This document shows positions 44,901 to 55,419 of a stretch of DNA of 64,000 bases, piece after piece. The notes beneath the pieces are model-generated. The model did no database searches. It saw only the letters and a program-made list of their open reading frames with translations, and was not told where the DNA came from. This DNA is from Micrasema longulum (taxonomy: Eukaryota > Arthropoda > Insecta > Trichoptera > Brachycentridae): contig JAGVSM010004267.1 of assembly GCA_022494885.1 (NCBI GenBank), positions 45,142-109,141 of the forward strand. Direction: 5' to 3'. The first letter of the stretch is position 1. The number at the start of each line of letters is the position of its first letter. The translations under genes and the position numbers were made by a program.

Positions 44901-47900
44901 CGGAGAGGAAAATGCTGAAGTGTTTTTATATTTTTTCGTGCATTTTAGAAACGTTGCGCCCTACAATTTAATTTTCGTACTGTTATTGTGTTAAAAAAAA
45001 CTATTTTGGATGGCACTAAAGTCCTCATTTCCCAATACTACTAGGCATATATAACAGGGGCGAACCGTGTATAGAACCGATTATGCGCAGCTTACCATTA
45101 CATTTTACAAACCATAATAATGTTTTATTTCAACTTTATTTACAGAAAAACAAATAAATAAATACCATTTATTTTTAATTATTTCCACCGTTTGTATTTT
45201 TACCCTTATATAAATATAAATTTTAATAAAGCGCGCCCAGCGCCTGCGGTGAGCCAAGAAACTAGCCGATTATTCCAGCTTATTTTTTCATACAAATAAG
45301 TATACTATATTTTGAATGTCTTAACTCCAGTGGAGGTTTTTTCTCCTAGATTAAACTTGCAGATTACACAGATTATTTGAAGATCTTTGATATGGAAAAC
45401 AGTATTTCAAACATTGTTTCTTAAGGACTATTTTTTTTTGAGATGGTACTTTTGATATAAGACTATAATTACTTTCATGCGTCATATTGCAGGACATATA
45501 GCACTCCACGCGGCCGTTTTAACACTATTAATTACTAGAAGAATTCGGCCAGTTGACATTTCAATTAAATACCTAATATCGACTGAATTCATAGTGGTAT
45601 TTTTTATTTATTTTTAATGAATTATATATTAAAGTAATGGATAATATATCAATATAATATATCACGAAGTTAGATTTTGTTTTGAATCTAACAAAGCGTT
45701 TCCTTTTATTTCCTCTGCCATATTGTTTGAGTTGATTTCATAGATAAAAGTTGTTGTATCACACAGAACTACAGAAAAATATCAATTTATAGTATATATT
45801 ACTTACATTATATTATGTACCTCCTATTTAGGTACAAATATATGTTTTTTTTAAAGCTTACCTATGAATAAAATCACCATTCGCCACTGATATATAACCC
45901 AACATAATCTGACTCACTTCTCTAAAAGTCTGTGTTTAGTAGGGATGTGGAGACAAAAAACACGATGTAAATACTAAACATATTATCCACATACCTACAT
46001 AATGAGATGAGATTGAAATTAAGATTAATTCTAGATAATCTATACAATTATAGATAAATAAGATTAACAGACAAATCATAGTATTTCTTATATTATCGTT
46101 TATTTTTTCTCCTTAGTGTTACATGTTTTACTATTATGTATTTATATTGTGAAAAACTTTAACTAGAGGTATGTACTACTTTTAATACTCAATTATTTGA
46201 ATAATTCTTTTTTTTATCCCAATAAAAATAAAATTAATTGAGAATAGTCATCCGAAACATTAGGTTTATAAATAACTAAAACAAATTGAAATCCAAGAAA
46301 AATATTACATTGAAACAAAATAATGTCTGGCATTGGTACATACTCGTTAATAACAGAACTCGTAGGTAAACATGGGTAATTCGTCAATATTTTGAAATAT
46401 TCTCCTTGTGAACGATTATTTAAATTAAAACAGAAATATGCGTTTATTTAAATCTAAGTATTTGCTCAACTCGTTTAATATGTTAAAGAGCTAAATATTA
46501 GTCAATATGCTTACTTATAGGTAGGCATTATTTCTACTATACACTTATATTATATAGTACATATATAATATGTACGTGTACAAGTACATACTACCGTACT
46601 GCGATTAGTACTTAGAGAGACCTGAACATTTGCAATCGCGATTAAAAAACATTAATTTCACTCATTTCTACGTTTACTGGTATCTCTATGTACACATATT
46701 GCGAACAGAGATGGAAAACAGAGTCTAGCCATTTAATTTAATACTGATAGCTACTGGCTACTATGCAACCGTCGATGATTTTTGCTTTGAGATATCCGAA
46801 GTATTTATTTATTTGACTTCAAAACAAAATATAACGGCAATACCATAACCATAAAAATTAATAATATTTATAGTTTTTGTTAGATTTTATTTCCATAGAT
46901 GTTTCAATATCATCATCGAACAATGGATTAAGGTCGAACTTACATGAATTTTCTTCCATCGCATTATCGCGTACATAATAGTTAGTACATATATCGGCAC
47001 CGAGTTACTACACCTTCCGGCGATAGAACTAACAAGTAGAAGAAGAAGTTCGCTTCGCAGAGACGGATGTGAACAATTATTAGTGTCCATTTATCTGGCA
47101 TTGGACGAGACGATCGGAGATGTGCAGATTGTAGATTATGTAAAGTGAAGGTTAGAATACAGAAGTAATTTATATTGTTTAATCAGTCTCCGCTGATCAA
47201 AAATACGGTAAGTACCTACGAATAGTACAATGCGTGGGTAGATATGAACAATTCACATAAATATATGCCGTTTTATTTAATGGCAGGTAAACGCACTAAT
47301 CTCCACTTGATTTTGTTTTCGATGTGTTTACCCGTGAGCATAAACCAAGTAAACGAAAAAATAAAATAACCACCCTAATTTTACTGTGCCGTGCGGATTA
47401 AGACGGTACGTGTGAAATGGGCCATAGGTTCAACTAACGCCGATTACCTTCTCGCATCGACGTATTTTTTTATTGTTAGGTGAAACCGTCCAATTTTGCC
47501 CTGGATGGATATTTTGCCCAAAAAGTCTAATCTATGATCAACCTTTAAAAAAATATATTTCCATGTGATTTCGGTAAATATGGTACATTAAAGCTCGGGT
47601 TTCCTAGGACAGCGGTGCCCGTATTTTAACGGCCGTAGTGAACATTAATGCGGTTGACAGCCGTCGTAATGGTGACTAGAGAGTGGTTTCCTATAAAAAT
47701 GGTGTTGATAACACCGCTAAAAGATAAAACCACTCTCTAGTCACCACTATGACGGCTGTCCACCGCATCACCGTTCACTACGGCCGTTAAGATACGGACA
47801 CCGCTGTCCTAGGAAACCCTAGCTTAAGGACGAAAGTAGATTTATGTCACTAACTTTCCTCAGAAGCTGTAGTCACTAACTTTACTCAGTGGCTTGTCAG

Positions 47901-50325
47901 AACCTGTCAAAGTGCGCGTGTAATTTTTTTGCGGGCCAATTACGACTCTGTGTTTTTTAATATACTGCTCGATAGCAAAGACAAAGGTAAGTTTTTCTTG
48001 TTGCATAATATAGACAAAGGTTTTCAGATTATTTTCTGTCTATATTATGTGTTGTTAGTAGCTTAAATCAAGAATTATGACGATGGGCAAATTAAAAGGC
48101 ATAAGTTGAGCCTCTGGGTGGTCAATTTTGCCCAAACGAAAAAATGTGTTAGGGTTGTCAGTTTCTTATTTTAATAATTAGTTTAAATTAAATTAAAACT
48201 ATTATGAAGGTTTTGCACACATTGGGTATTTTAGATTTTCAAAAATATTATCATTTTTATGGATAATTTAATGTAATTTTTCTCTGCCTTTCTTAATTCA
48301 TTTGATAATGTGTTTTTATATTTCTCATATTGCTTTTTAATAGTTTCTCAAGCATTTCTCATTTTATGCATGGTATACAATTTGTTTCTTTATAAGATCA
48401 TTTTCATTATATCTGGAGTTAACTAGCCTTCATTATTATCCACCCTCAAACGATATTTTTTCACTTTTTGTAGTTATGGACTTTGATTCCGAAATAATTT
48501 ATATTCATTTTTAAAATTGATGTCGTCTATTTTTAACCTTCATAGTTTTTCGTTAACTATATTCCTGAAACAGTTATTATTTCTCATATCATAGGTATAA
48601 GTATTTGCCATTTCGAAAATGTAGCATGTACTTAAATAAAGCATTTCCTTAAATAAACAAGATTTATTATTTTTTCTTAAGATATCAACAAGATTTTGAC
48701 AACCCTAAGGCCTATGAATTGCTTGTATGAAAACAAATAAAGTTTGGCGGGTAAATTTGCCCAATTGTTTTTAGACGAATATTTTATAAGTTAGCCATTG
48801 AAAATATGCTCAAACGACAATTTTGTCTTTGAATTAATAATTCAATAAAGTGGTTCTTAGACAAGAACGTCATATGAGCTATAAATATATGAGCAAAAAA
48901 ATCATATGTTTAACAGATAATGGTTGCGGGCAAACATGGAGGAACATGCGGGTAATTTTGCCCGCCATCAAAATTTTTAATTACTTGAAATCGCATTTAA
49001 ATATGACTGAATTTACAATTGCAACCCAATTCAATGATTACCAAGGTCATTCTTCGTAATTAAAAAGTAAAGCACAATTTACATTTTTTTGGAGAAAATC
49101 AACATAATTGCAAAAAAGCGGGCAAAATTGGACGGTTTCGCGGTAGCTGTAGTAACGAACGTTCGCTATAATACATAAATGGGGAGGTAATAGGAACATT
49201 CCTAATGGCTTTAAAAAACACATTGTCCTTCAAAATACGCAATTAAGTACAAACTATTTGGCATATTTGTTATCGTGCACCGTACGTTGAAAATATAAAA
49301 ATTAAATACATTTAATTTAGCGTGTATTATTACAACAGAAAATTAAACCAATTAAATAAAATCAAGGATGGAAATCTAGGCTTGTGGCCTGTTGAGGCTG
49401 GTTTAAGTGATAGTTTTACTTCACTATGTAACATTTACCATTTTGCCTATATTTGAAAGTACATATTTTTAAAATTATTGCATATCTCGTCAGGGCCGCT
49501 AGGCTCCTACGAGCCGGGGGCCTCCTTTTGATAACTGAGCTAAAAACAAACTTTTCTTATCCCTCCATATTTACGCGTGTACTTTGACATTATAAAACAA
49601 ACAAGCTGACATAGGAACGTGGTGAACTCAGGCACAGAGCCAGAAGTAGATGTTTTAACGCAATGGGCAACATAAAAAACTAATTTAACCAGACTGAACG
49701 CATTCGTTGGCGTTGGAACCTACTCTACTGTGCGAGTACATACCGTCCATCGCGCGTCGTACGAGTACCTATGTAATAACAAAATGTCCCAAATATTCAT
49801 TGACGGTTTTATTTTCTAGGAAATAAATTTTCACAGTACTAACACTTTCCATTTTTCTCTGCAGCTTGAGTTTACTCCGACCGCGGTACACAATTATTAT
49901 GGTATCTATCATAAACGTAAAACTGAATATTTCTCGTATCAATGCTCAAATTGCTCGATGCCTTTTGAGTAAATAAATTAAATACAATGTTTCTTCGGCA
50001 AGTTTAGGCTGAGTAAGTACACATCCGTCTTGTTACGTTTAGTTTACTGTTATATTTACCCCTTTTAAAAATAACCGTAAAAAACATTATTTATTTCCAA
50101 ATCTTGATAGTAATGGATTTAACCATCAAGAAGGAGAATCTATCGAGTACATTTAGCCTTAGTTTAACAGTGGAGCTTCATTTTATCGAGTGAAGACTGA
50201 TTATTTACCCTTTGAATTTCATCGGCGATCATTTTAGGGAACCCGTAGGACGCCAAGATTATCCCAACAGACGCGACAACACCCCCGAGGGCCGCCAGCG
50301 CTCCCGCCTTCCCGCGAGGCTTCAT
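35661..50325 (-). CDS. Class B scavenger receptor, CD36/SCRB family (10 exons, complete)
   Basis: A two-pass membrane receptor that in its family binds lipids, lipoproteins or carotenoids through a large ectodomain. Ten exons join in phase to 532 codons including TAA (531 residues; the family is usually 470-560). The start is ATG at 50325-50323, giving MKPRGKAGALAALGG, a short basic tail and the first helix (about 8-30). Ectodomain hallmarks are FNVTNPEEVV, FEVGPYVYR, LFDGILINCTSDD, GFLFSMFAH, CFCPE, HPHFYLGSPS, GAKRMQLNMEL and FPVVWIEE. At least six N-glycosylation sequons and the expected ectodomain cysteines are present. The second helix (about 466-484) is followed by an unusually Arg/Gly/Pro-rich ~47-residue tail. 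Which subfamily (emp-, croquemort- or SNMP-like) cannot be fixed here. Confidence 0.94.
36229..36243. repeat. 15-base homopolymer C run (G15 on the CD36 sense strand)
   Basis: Fifteen consecutive C on the plus strand lie 12 bases inside the CD36 intron after exon 9. The length may be affected by sequencing. Confidence 0.8.
36255..36380 (-). CDS. CD36-family exon 9
   Basis: After acceptor TTTACAG the exon reads RTGAVLKGAKRMQLNMELAQ then LPGVTLLSNVSSGLFPVVWI and EE. KRMQLN and FPVVWxEE are hallmarks. The donor is GTGTGT, followed 12 bases into the intron by a run of 15 G. Confidence 0.92.
36505..36725 (-). repeat. tRNA-derived SINE family A, near full length
   Basis: The plus strand shows (ATC)n, CGCATCTAATGGTGCATAGG then GCACTGCATTGG, GGTAAGATGATCAGCCTTAC, GTCAGTCCAGGGACTATGAA and finally ATATCGGGAATCGAACCCG, an inverted B box. 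So it is a minus-strand SINE with a tRNA head and a trinucleotide tail. It lies in a CD36 intron. Confidence 0.7.
37203..37600 (-). repeat. SINE family A copy
   Basis: ATCATCATCA, then TGATGGTGCATAGGGCACGA, a long middle with inserted sequence, and the inverted head CCAAGAATCGAATTCGGGAC. It lies in a CD36 intron. Confidence 0.55.
38158..38341 (-). CDS. CD36-family exon 8
   Basis: After acceptor CGACAG the exon reads DWSVTGSGCSLDGVLGLQSC then QGVPLVASHPHFYLGSPSLG, then KYVDGVHPDKLKHQTFVDIE and P. HPHFYLG and xHQTFVDIEP are family signatures. The donor is GTAAGC. The upstream in-frame Met at 38352 is intronic. Confidence 0.92.
38935..39565. repeat. Three related 60-110 bp repeats in a CD36 intron
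   Basis: The unit includes GAATTCAATCATAAACAAGT, ACCTNGGTACCTACTTACC and AATGAAAAGTTACACCATCT. Copies lie near 39020-39085, 39425-39465 and 39500-39560, with a partial copy at 38965-39000. Confidence 0.6.
40129..40254 (-). CDS. CD36-family exon 7
   Basis: After acceptor TTCCAG the exon reads (R)SLYAEYTRRGVVGGLPAFH then YEAGKSVMESFVTHPDNLCF, ending CP plus split Glu. CFCPE carries the conserved ectodomain cysteine pair. The donor is GTAAGA. The frame meets a stop if the intron is read through. Confidence 0.92.
40532..40746 (-). CDS. CD36-family exon 6
   Basis: The exon reads LNNTLSGPLVINSGREDVSQ then LGQTINYMESDTIEAWEGEC, then SLLNGTDSTIFPPVDDSKKP and ends EVC plus split Arg. It has two sequons (NNTL, NGTD). 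The donor is GTATGC. Confidence 0.93.
40837..40931 (-). CDS. CD36-family exon 5 (short, easily missed)
   Basis: The exon was found by requiring phase 1 in and phase 0 out between the LINE insertion and the next exon. It reads (G)MVCKELGGSRRPRTMRTNP then SGEGFLFSMFAH. MVCKxL and GFLFSMF match the family at exactly this point. The acceptor is TTTTTTAAG (weak, AAG) and the donor GTAAGT. Confidence 0.88.
41160..42700 (-). mobile_element. CR1/Jockey-like LINE in a CD36 intron, same strand, decayed
   Basis: Minus-strand fragments in order are LIKKPLCFLYNLSFNTGVFP (about 42575), VDFLYNVFVKAFDTVDYDVL (RT motif A), GIPQGSNLGPLLF, a decayed FPDD in place of YADD followed by a stop near 41970, and LRFNISKCSVTSFTRAQKTL. 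Then come VKDLGVRFVSTLTFHEQMET and KFLRYLYGYYPWLYPTKFLQ. The element sits between CD36 exons 4 and 5 and must be spliced out with the intron. Confidence 0.75.
42763..42931 (-). CDS. CD36-family exon 4
   Basis: After acceptor TTGCCAG the exon reads GLVLTVNKAASFLLPKIDLV then LPQLFNNPTDPFLRTTVADL, then LFDGILINCTSDDAVV. The LFDG and CTSDD motifs are family hallmarks. The donor is GTATGT, phase 1. Confidence 0.93.
43023..43167 (-). CDS. CD36-family exon 3
   Basis: After one completing base the exon reads QHREKINITFDEKNQITYFL then KKKFTFDQEKSKELKESDFV and ITLNTALM. NITF is a sequon. It ends phase 0 before GTAAGT. Confidence 0.93.
43354..43511 (-). CDS. CD36-family exon 2
   Basis: After acceptor TTTCAG the exon reads KVILKEGSESFDFWQETSFP, then LKFKVYIFNVTNPEEVVIGR, then SPSVFEVGPYVYR. 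The FNVTNPEE and GPYVYR motifs are diagnostic. The donor is GTTAGT, with the Arg codon split after two bases. Confidence 0.94.
44160..44800 (+). repeat. Relic sharing sequence with the P-like element interior
   Basis: TTACACAAAAATATCATAAC then TGTCCATTATTTATTATAGG, and CCATGTGATTATACTTTATT then TTTTTAATACTCTGTTTTA match 52590-52770. The GAACAGGCCTTGCCC near 44174 matches GAACAGGCCATGCC near 52658. It lies in CD36 intron 1. Confidence 0.5.
44800..47480. other. CD36 intron 1 stretch without recognised gene
   Basis: AT-rich sequence with only short open frames and no recognised domain. Confidence 0.45.
47482..49139. mobile_element. 1.66-kb putative non-autonomous DNA transposon with perfect 20-bp inverted ends and TTTTGCCC array
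   Basis: GAAACCGTCCAATTTTGCCC at 47482-47501 is perfectly inverted at 49120-49139. Related motifs (TTTTGCCC or GGGCAAA) recur inside at about 47512, 48086, 48124, 48757, 48928 and 48954. No transposase was recognised; the longest frame (48850-49059) has no identifiable domain. No clear target duplication is visible. It lies in CD36 intron 1 and carries a foldback insertion. Confidence 0.65.
47591..47825. mobile_element. Foldback element, ~100-bp arms
   Basis: The arms 47591-47693 and 47726-47825 are about 90% complementary, starting AAGCTCGGGTTTCCTAGGAC on the left and ending CCTAGGAAACCCTAGCTT on the right. The loop contains a small GGTGTTGATAACACC hairpin. TTAA occurs at both outer edges (47588-47591, 47824-47827). 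Confidence 0.75.
49140..50200. other. CD36 intron 1, 5' part, no recognised feature
   Basis: No coding similarity or clear repeat was recognised. Confidence 0.4.
50209..50325 (-). CDS. CD36-family exon 1 (start codon, N-terminal helix)
   Basis: The exon encodes MKPRGKAGALAALGGVVASV then GIILASYGFPKMIADEIQR. An upstream in-frame GTG exists at 50397, but no upstream ATG precedes the in-frame stop, so this ATG is the natural start. GFPKMI is the family signature after helix 1. The donor is GTAAAT, phase 0. Confidence 0.9.
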
Positions 50326-50640
50326 CGCCGCGGGCTGCAGGCTGAACTGGCTACCGTCTCCGGAGACGCTACTGGGGCGACTCGATATGCGGCGCACCGC
50401 ACGAGCGAGGGGACTACTACCGACTGCCGCCGACTGTCGCCGCCGCTCTACTTATCTTCCCGCGCTCGTGTTGTAGGCTATAGGGCGCACCGGCTGCCGC
50501 CTGCCGCAGCCCGTGGCCCGCAGCACCGCACCGAGAGCGTGTTCCGCTGCTCCTCTGGCGTGCGCGTGTCCGCCGCTATCGCCCATCGGACAATTAGCGA
50601 CAATATTCCCTATTATATCTCTCGCGCGCGTGTAGTCTAG
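50326..50640 (-). promoter_or_regulatory. GC-rich block at the CD36 gene 5' end (candidate 5' UTR/promoter)
   Basis: Base composition rises sharply from about 50220 to 50640 relative to its AT-rich surroundings, and the CD36 start codon lies in it. No TATA box or initiator can be assigned with confidence. A plus-strand open frame here is only a by-product of GC richness. Confidence 0.35.
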
Positions 50641-50989
50641 GTACTAATACAATTATCATTCCTATACCGATACCTACCCACTGGAATTATATTATTATTA
50701 TTATGCTACTTGTATTTGGATAATTTATTTGACATAAAGGTTTTCTTAGAATTCAGTCAGCACCTCTGCAAAGCAATTTCTATCGAATGGAAATTACCAG
50801 GGTCAATTTACAGGCATTACTCGAAGATAATTTCTAAAATATATTTTTTTTTTCAATTCGATTCAATTTTATTTATTCATATATATGTACATTACAGAAT
50901 GAAATATCATACTTCATACATATAGAAATAATTAAAATAATGAGGTAAAATTAGGTACATATAAAAATAACACATAAGTATACATAATA

Positions 50990-51500
50990 TTATCCAAAGA
51001 ATAATATGTTAAAAAGTAAGAGAATCCTGTAACGAAAAACTCCCTCAGAGACATGAAAAATGTCAATATCAAAAGTAATATTTTTCAACATAGAGATAGC
51101 CCTTCCAACACGCATAACCATTGGCAGGTTGGTCTTGTATATTGGAATGTAAAACAGTCTATGCTGACGCTGTCTAAGGTGTCTATCCGGAACATAAAAG
51201 CTAATGCTCCGCATAATTTCAAGGTTGTCAATAATACCGCGCAACAATTGAAAGAAAATCGTAGTTAAATACACATTCCTATTGGTCTTTAAACTGATGT
51301 AACCAAGCATACCCTGGAGGAACTCAGTGGAATAAAGCCATGGATAATATCCGCACTCCCTCGTGTAGAGAAACCGAAGAAATTTCTTCTGAACCCTCTC
51401 CACCATAAGAGAGTACTTCAACTCACACGGCCCCCAAATCATCGAGCCACTCTCGAGTCTATTTTGCACCAACGAGTTATAAAGAATTCTCAGTATCAGT
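50990..51500 (-). mobile_element. LINE 3' fragment, same family as 41160-42700
   Basis: Minus-strand LYNSLVQNRLESGSMIWGPC, ELKYSLMVERVQKKFLRFLY, CGYYPWLYSTEFLQGMLGYI and VYLTTIFFQLLRGIIDNLEI align with the intronic LINE (YKSLVQNTFESGSMIWGPHK). This copy is less decayed and open over 176 codons but lacks the catalytic RT. Confidence 0.7.
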
Positions 51501-51823
51501 GTAAATAATTGTATGTTCAAAGAAATGTATTCATAAAATCGTTGCCTATTTTGTTGTTTTTTTAAATAATTTGTGAAATTGTGAAATGATTGTTTTTCAT
51601 TTCTTATCTTACTGTCAGGGCTAAAGGCAAGTTTTGTAAAAGTAAAATATAATAATATTTTCGGTTAAATTTTTTTAGTGCATTCGATTACTTATTGATT
51701 TCAGTATTTGCTCAGTGGCCCAATATTTTTTTGCGGCAAACCGGGAAAACATTTGATGGAAGAATAATATTTCAGTAATTAAAGAATATCTAAAGGCACA
51801 TTTCGAAAAAAATATACTGACTC

Positions 51824-53059
51824 CATAGAATTAAGAATAGTCCAGAAGCCGCATACGCACATCAAACAGAATGCGACTAAACTACTCATAAATAAGTTGG
51901 TTTACGTTTTGACCCATTAGTTTCTTTGTAGACGTCGCTCAGTACGCAATTTCCGATTTTAATTCAACTGTGCTGTGTTGTTTCGTTTTAAAGTGTAAAA
52001 ATACTGCTGGGATCTTAAAGAAACATGTATGGGATCACATTTCATGTTTAAGTACCGAATACATGTGTGTGTAGCAAATGCATTACTCAATTTTTTTATT
52101 AATTTTCCACCTGTCAGATTTTCAAAGAAAACATAATGGGCATTTTGTTAGTGTTGCCAGGGTAGTCAAATTTTTTACGCTACTTTTTATTAATAAGAAC
52201 ATAAGTTTTAATTGATTTAGTGGAATTTTAGCTTCTCCGCTGATAAAAGAAGGAAAACGGAGTGGATAAAAATAATACAAAGAGTACTGCGAGAAGAATT
52301 TTGGAAACCAACAAAGCGGAGCATAATTTGCTCGATGCATTTTGAGGGGAAATATTTTTATGACACAAAAGGTGGATTGAAAAAATTAAGCAAAGGAGCT
52401 TTTCCAAATAAGGTAGGTTTAATTTAAATAAATATATTTTAAACATTATTTACATCTATCCCGTTTCTCTTTAGGTGGATTTTGATGCAATTTTCATGAG
52501 AAAAGTTTTTTATTAAGTTATTACTATAAAATAAAAAAGTACCTTCTAATCTTTTACATAGTATTTTCATTTTTCTTTCTTATATTACACAAAAATATTA
52601 TATCTGTCTATTTATTATAGGAGCAAACAATTCATAAACATTTCTTGTATACCCACGAACAGGCCATGCCTTTGTGGGATTTTTTGTTTACTATTTTTAC
52701 TGTTAATATGCATTTCATTGCTATGTAATTATCCTTTATTTTTTTAAATGCTCTGTTTTACCTCTTATGTATTTTGTAAAAAAACTTTTTTTTTAAATAC
52801 AATTTACTTATTTACTCTGTTGTGTCAATCAATGTTTTCGCGTGTACAATAAAATTTTAGAGAAATCAACAAATTGCTTTTTTTATTTTATATTAATTAC
52901 ATTTGTGTTATGGCTATATTTTTCGCAACATGGCAACATTACGCGGCGACTTTAAGTATGCGCGCGGCGAAAGTGCGACATAGTGGGGGCATTTTTGGAC
53001 ACAGTCCGATGTATTCAAATGTGATTCTACGCTCCTTCTGGACTATTCTTAATTCTATG
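51824..53059 (+). mobile_element. P-element-like DNA transposon with THAP domain, internally deleted
   Basis: 25-bp perfect inverted ends (51824-51848, 53035-53059; outer sequence CATAGAATTAAGAATAG) are flanked by ACTGACTC and ATTGACTC, a 7/8 match 8-bp target duplication as expected for P elements. Inside, CCFVLKCKNTAGILKK near 51978 supplies the C..C pair. A second putative exon (about 52229-52413, acceptor TTTTAG, donor GTAGGT) reads FSADKRRKTEWIKIIQRVLR, WKPTKRSIICSMHFEGKYFY and SKGAFPNK, giving the W, C..HF and AFP of a THAP zinc finger. No transposase core remains. Confidence 0.75.
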
Positions 53060-53249
53060 ATTGACTCATTAATATATAATTTTTAAGTGAAAATGAAAAC
53101 ATTATTTTTATTTTACATTGAGTCTTAAAAATGGTGAACGAAAGCACTTGAACTTTCCGACAAATGCCTGACTGTTTGTGTTGTAATTAAAAAATATATA
53201 ATAATAACAGACAGGCAGAAAAAGTAGCTTGAATCACATTTAGTTTTTT

Positions 53250-53300
53250 AGTTCTCTCCAGGAGTCGAACCCGAAACCTTCCATGCGGCCGCCGGGATAT
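53250..53300 (-). repeat. tRNA-like SINE head fragment
   Basis: CTCCAGGAGTCGAACCCGAA then ACCTTCCATGCGGCCGC is an inverted B-box/anticodon-arm region like 24901-24976. Confidence 0.4.
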
Positions 53301-53599
53301 TTAATATATTATAGCTGTGTGGATAGATTATCTCTCTATTTTTATTCACTTTTTAAAATAAATATTTCTGTTCTTATGATTTACTCAAACTATTTTTTTT
53401 TTATTATTTTATTTTATTAGGTAATTCAACAAAGAATCATACTAGAAAACATAAACACAATTTGAAAGCATTTGTCGATACAATTTTACATGCATATATA
53501 TCTTCAATTATAGAATTACACAAAATAGATTTATACATTAAGTTGTAACACATATATATTTTTAAAATTTATACAGGATACAATGCGAAAAAAATAAGT

Positions 53600-55350
53600 A
53601 CTTGTGAACTTATTGAATAAGATTTATTCCTAAGAGATTATTCGGAAAAGCTGAGAGAGTATCATGAAAAATGTAAATTTTATTGTTTCGGCAGTATATA
53701 TTATACTCCCGACACATGCGGGCCATAGGTGTGTGGTATGTAGCATTATTTGAAAACACAGGCAGTTTACATATTTTCCGATGTCTGAGTGTTCTCAATC
53801 CCGCATTAATTTGTATTTTATTTAGGAGGTTAGTATCTACTTTGTAGTTTAATATTTTATACAGAAATTTTATTTCGAAAACAACGCGGTGTTTTATCCA
53901 GAGAATTGAAATGAAAAAGAGTTAGAAGTTGCTCGTAATTTGAATTTGAACGTGGGTTAGAAATTTGGAACTTATACAAAAGGTACTTTAAGAACTTTTT
54001 TTGAACAGATTCTATTGAATTTATATGATTTTGATATTGCGGACTCCATACGCATGAGGTATACTCAAGATTACTGCGAATCAAACTCATATATAGACAT
54101 ATGGCAGTTTCCGGTTTTTTGAAGGGTTTGGTTACTCTTTTTAGGAACCCCAGTAGCTTAAGTGACTTACGAGTTATGTAATCTATATGATGTTTAAAAT
54201 TTAATCTCGTGTCAAAATAAACCCCGAGATCCTTAATAATGTTAACCCTACTTAATGGTTTGTCACCAAGAGAGTAGTCAAAAATTATTGGGTTAGTTTT
54301 ACGAGTAAAACTGATAGAGTAGCACTTTTTAATGTTTAATTGCATATCGTTTTTATGGCACCAACTCAATAAAGTTTGCAAATCAGTCTGCAATTTAATA
54401 CAATCCTCCACTCAGTTTTATTATATATCAGTCTTTCCAATTTTATTACAAATAAGTTTTACTATATATTTTAATGTCATCAGCGTACAAGAGAGACAAA
54501 CATTTTAATTTATTTGGCAGGTTGTTAATACAAATTAGTGGACGTTAATAAAAATGGACCTAGGTGAGACCCTTGGGGAACTCCGGAAGTTGGAGAATAG
54601 GGCAGTGACTCATAACCTCTAACCATTACCACTTGACACCTATTTGATATATATGACTGAATCCAACGCAGCAGGTCACCATGCATACCAATATTTTTAA
54701 GTTTTCTTTTGAGAATGCGATGATTAACTTTATCAAACGCCTTGCTAAAGTCCGTATAAATTGCGTCGACTTGTCCCCTGGAACCAACAGTGCTATGCAA
54801 AAAGTCCACATATTCCAGTAAGTTTGTGATGGTTATTTTTTTACTCACAAATCCGTGTTGTTGGGAGCTAAGTACTTGTTTTAATTGACAGTAGATATAT
54901 GGGTACGTTATAGACTCAAAAATTTAACTAAAACAGGATAAAATGCATATTGGACGATAGTTACAAATGTCGGATTTATCACCGTTTTTATAGATAGGGG
55001 TAACATTTGCTATTTTCCAGAGTTCTGGAAAGACTCCACTTTGTAAAGATTTGTCAAACATTATATTTAATGGTTGTGTTAGGCTCGAAGCACACATTTT
55101 AACGAATAATGGTGGAATGCCATCATGTCCAGGTCCTTTTTTAACGTCTAAATTTTTCATTTTTCCCATTTTATCTGACTCTGTGAAGTAAATACCAATT
55201 AATGAAAACACATTCAATGTACTTGAATCTGATGGGTCATTACTATTGTGCGGACTGTTTGATTGAGAAAATACGGAGCTAAAGAAGATATTAAGATTGC
55301 TCCTAACAGCAAAAAATAACTTCTTAGGCTCAAAAGGGTGAAATTTCACG
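53600..55350 (-). mobile_element. CR1/Jockey-like LINE ORF2 (RT), frameshifted
   Basis: Minus-strand order: MKNLDVKKGPGHDGIPPLFV and SGVFPELWKIANVTPIYKNG then CNYRPI (about 55170-54945); GQVDAIYTDFSKAFDKVNHR and SGVPQGSHLGP (54790-54540). An intact YADD lies at 54477-54488 in SLLYADDIKIYS. Then come MQLNIKKCYSISFTRKTNPI, IKDLGVYFDTRLNFKHHIDY and a C-terminal RTLRHRKICKLPVFSNNATY, with a stop at 53610. Frameshifts separate the blocks. Confidence 0.8.
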
Positions 55351-55419
55351 GTGCCCGAGATTCTAATTGATAAACTGAGGCTGGAAATTCCCTAGCAGAC
55401 GATAGTCTGCTATCGCCCA

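Noticed and set aside
50164..50397. Longer N-terminus for the CD36 protein starting at 50397
   Set aside because: The codon there is GTG, with no upstream in-frame ATG before a stop. The internal ATG at 50325 gives the usual short tail before the first helix.
50212..50640. 142-codon plus-strand open frame, GC- and Arg-rich
   Set aside because: It is the complement of CD36 exon 1 and its GC-rich upstream block. There is no domain or splice context.
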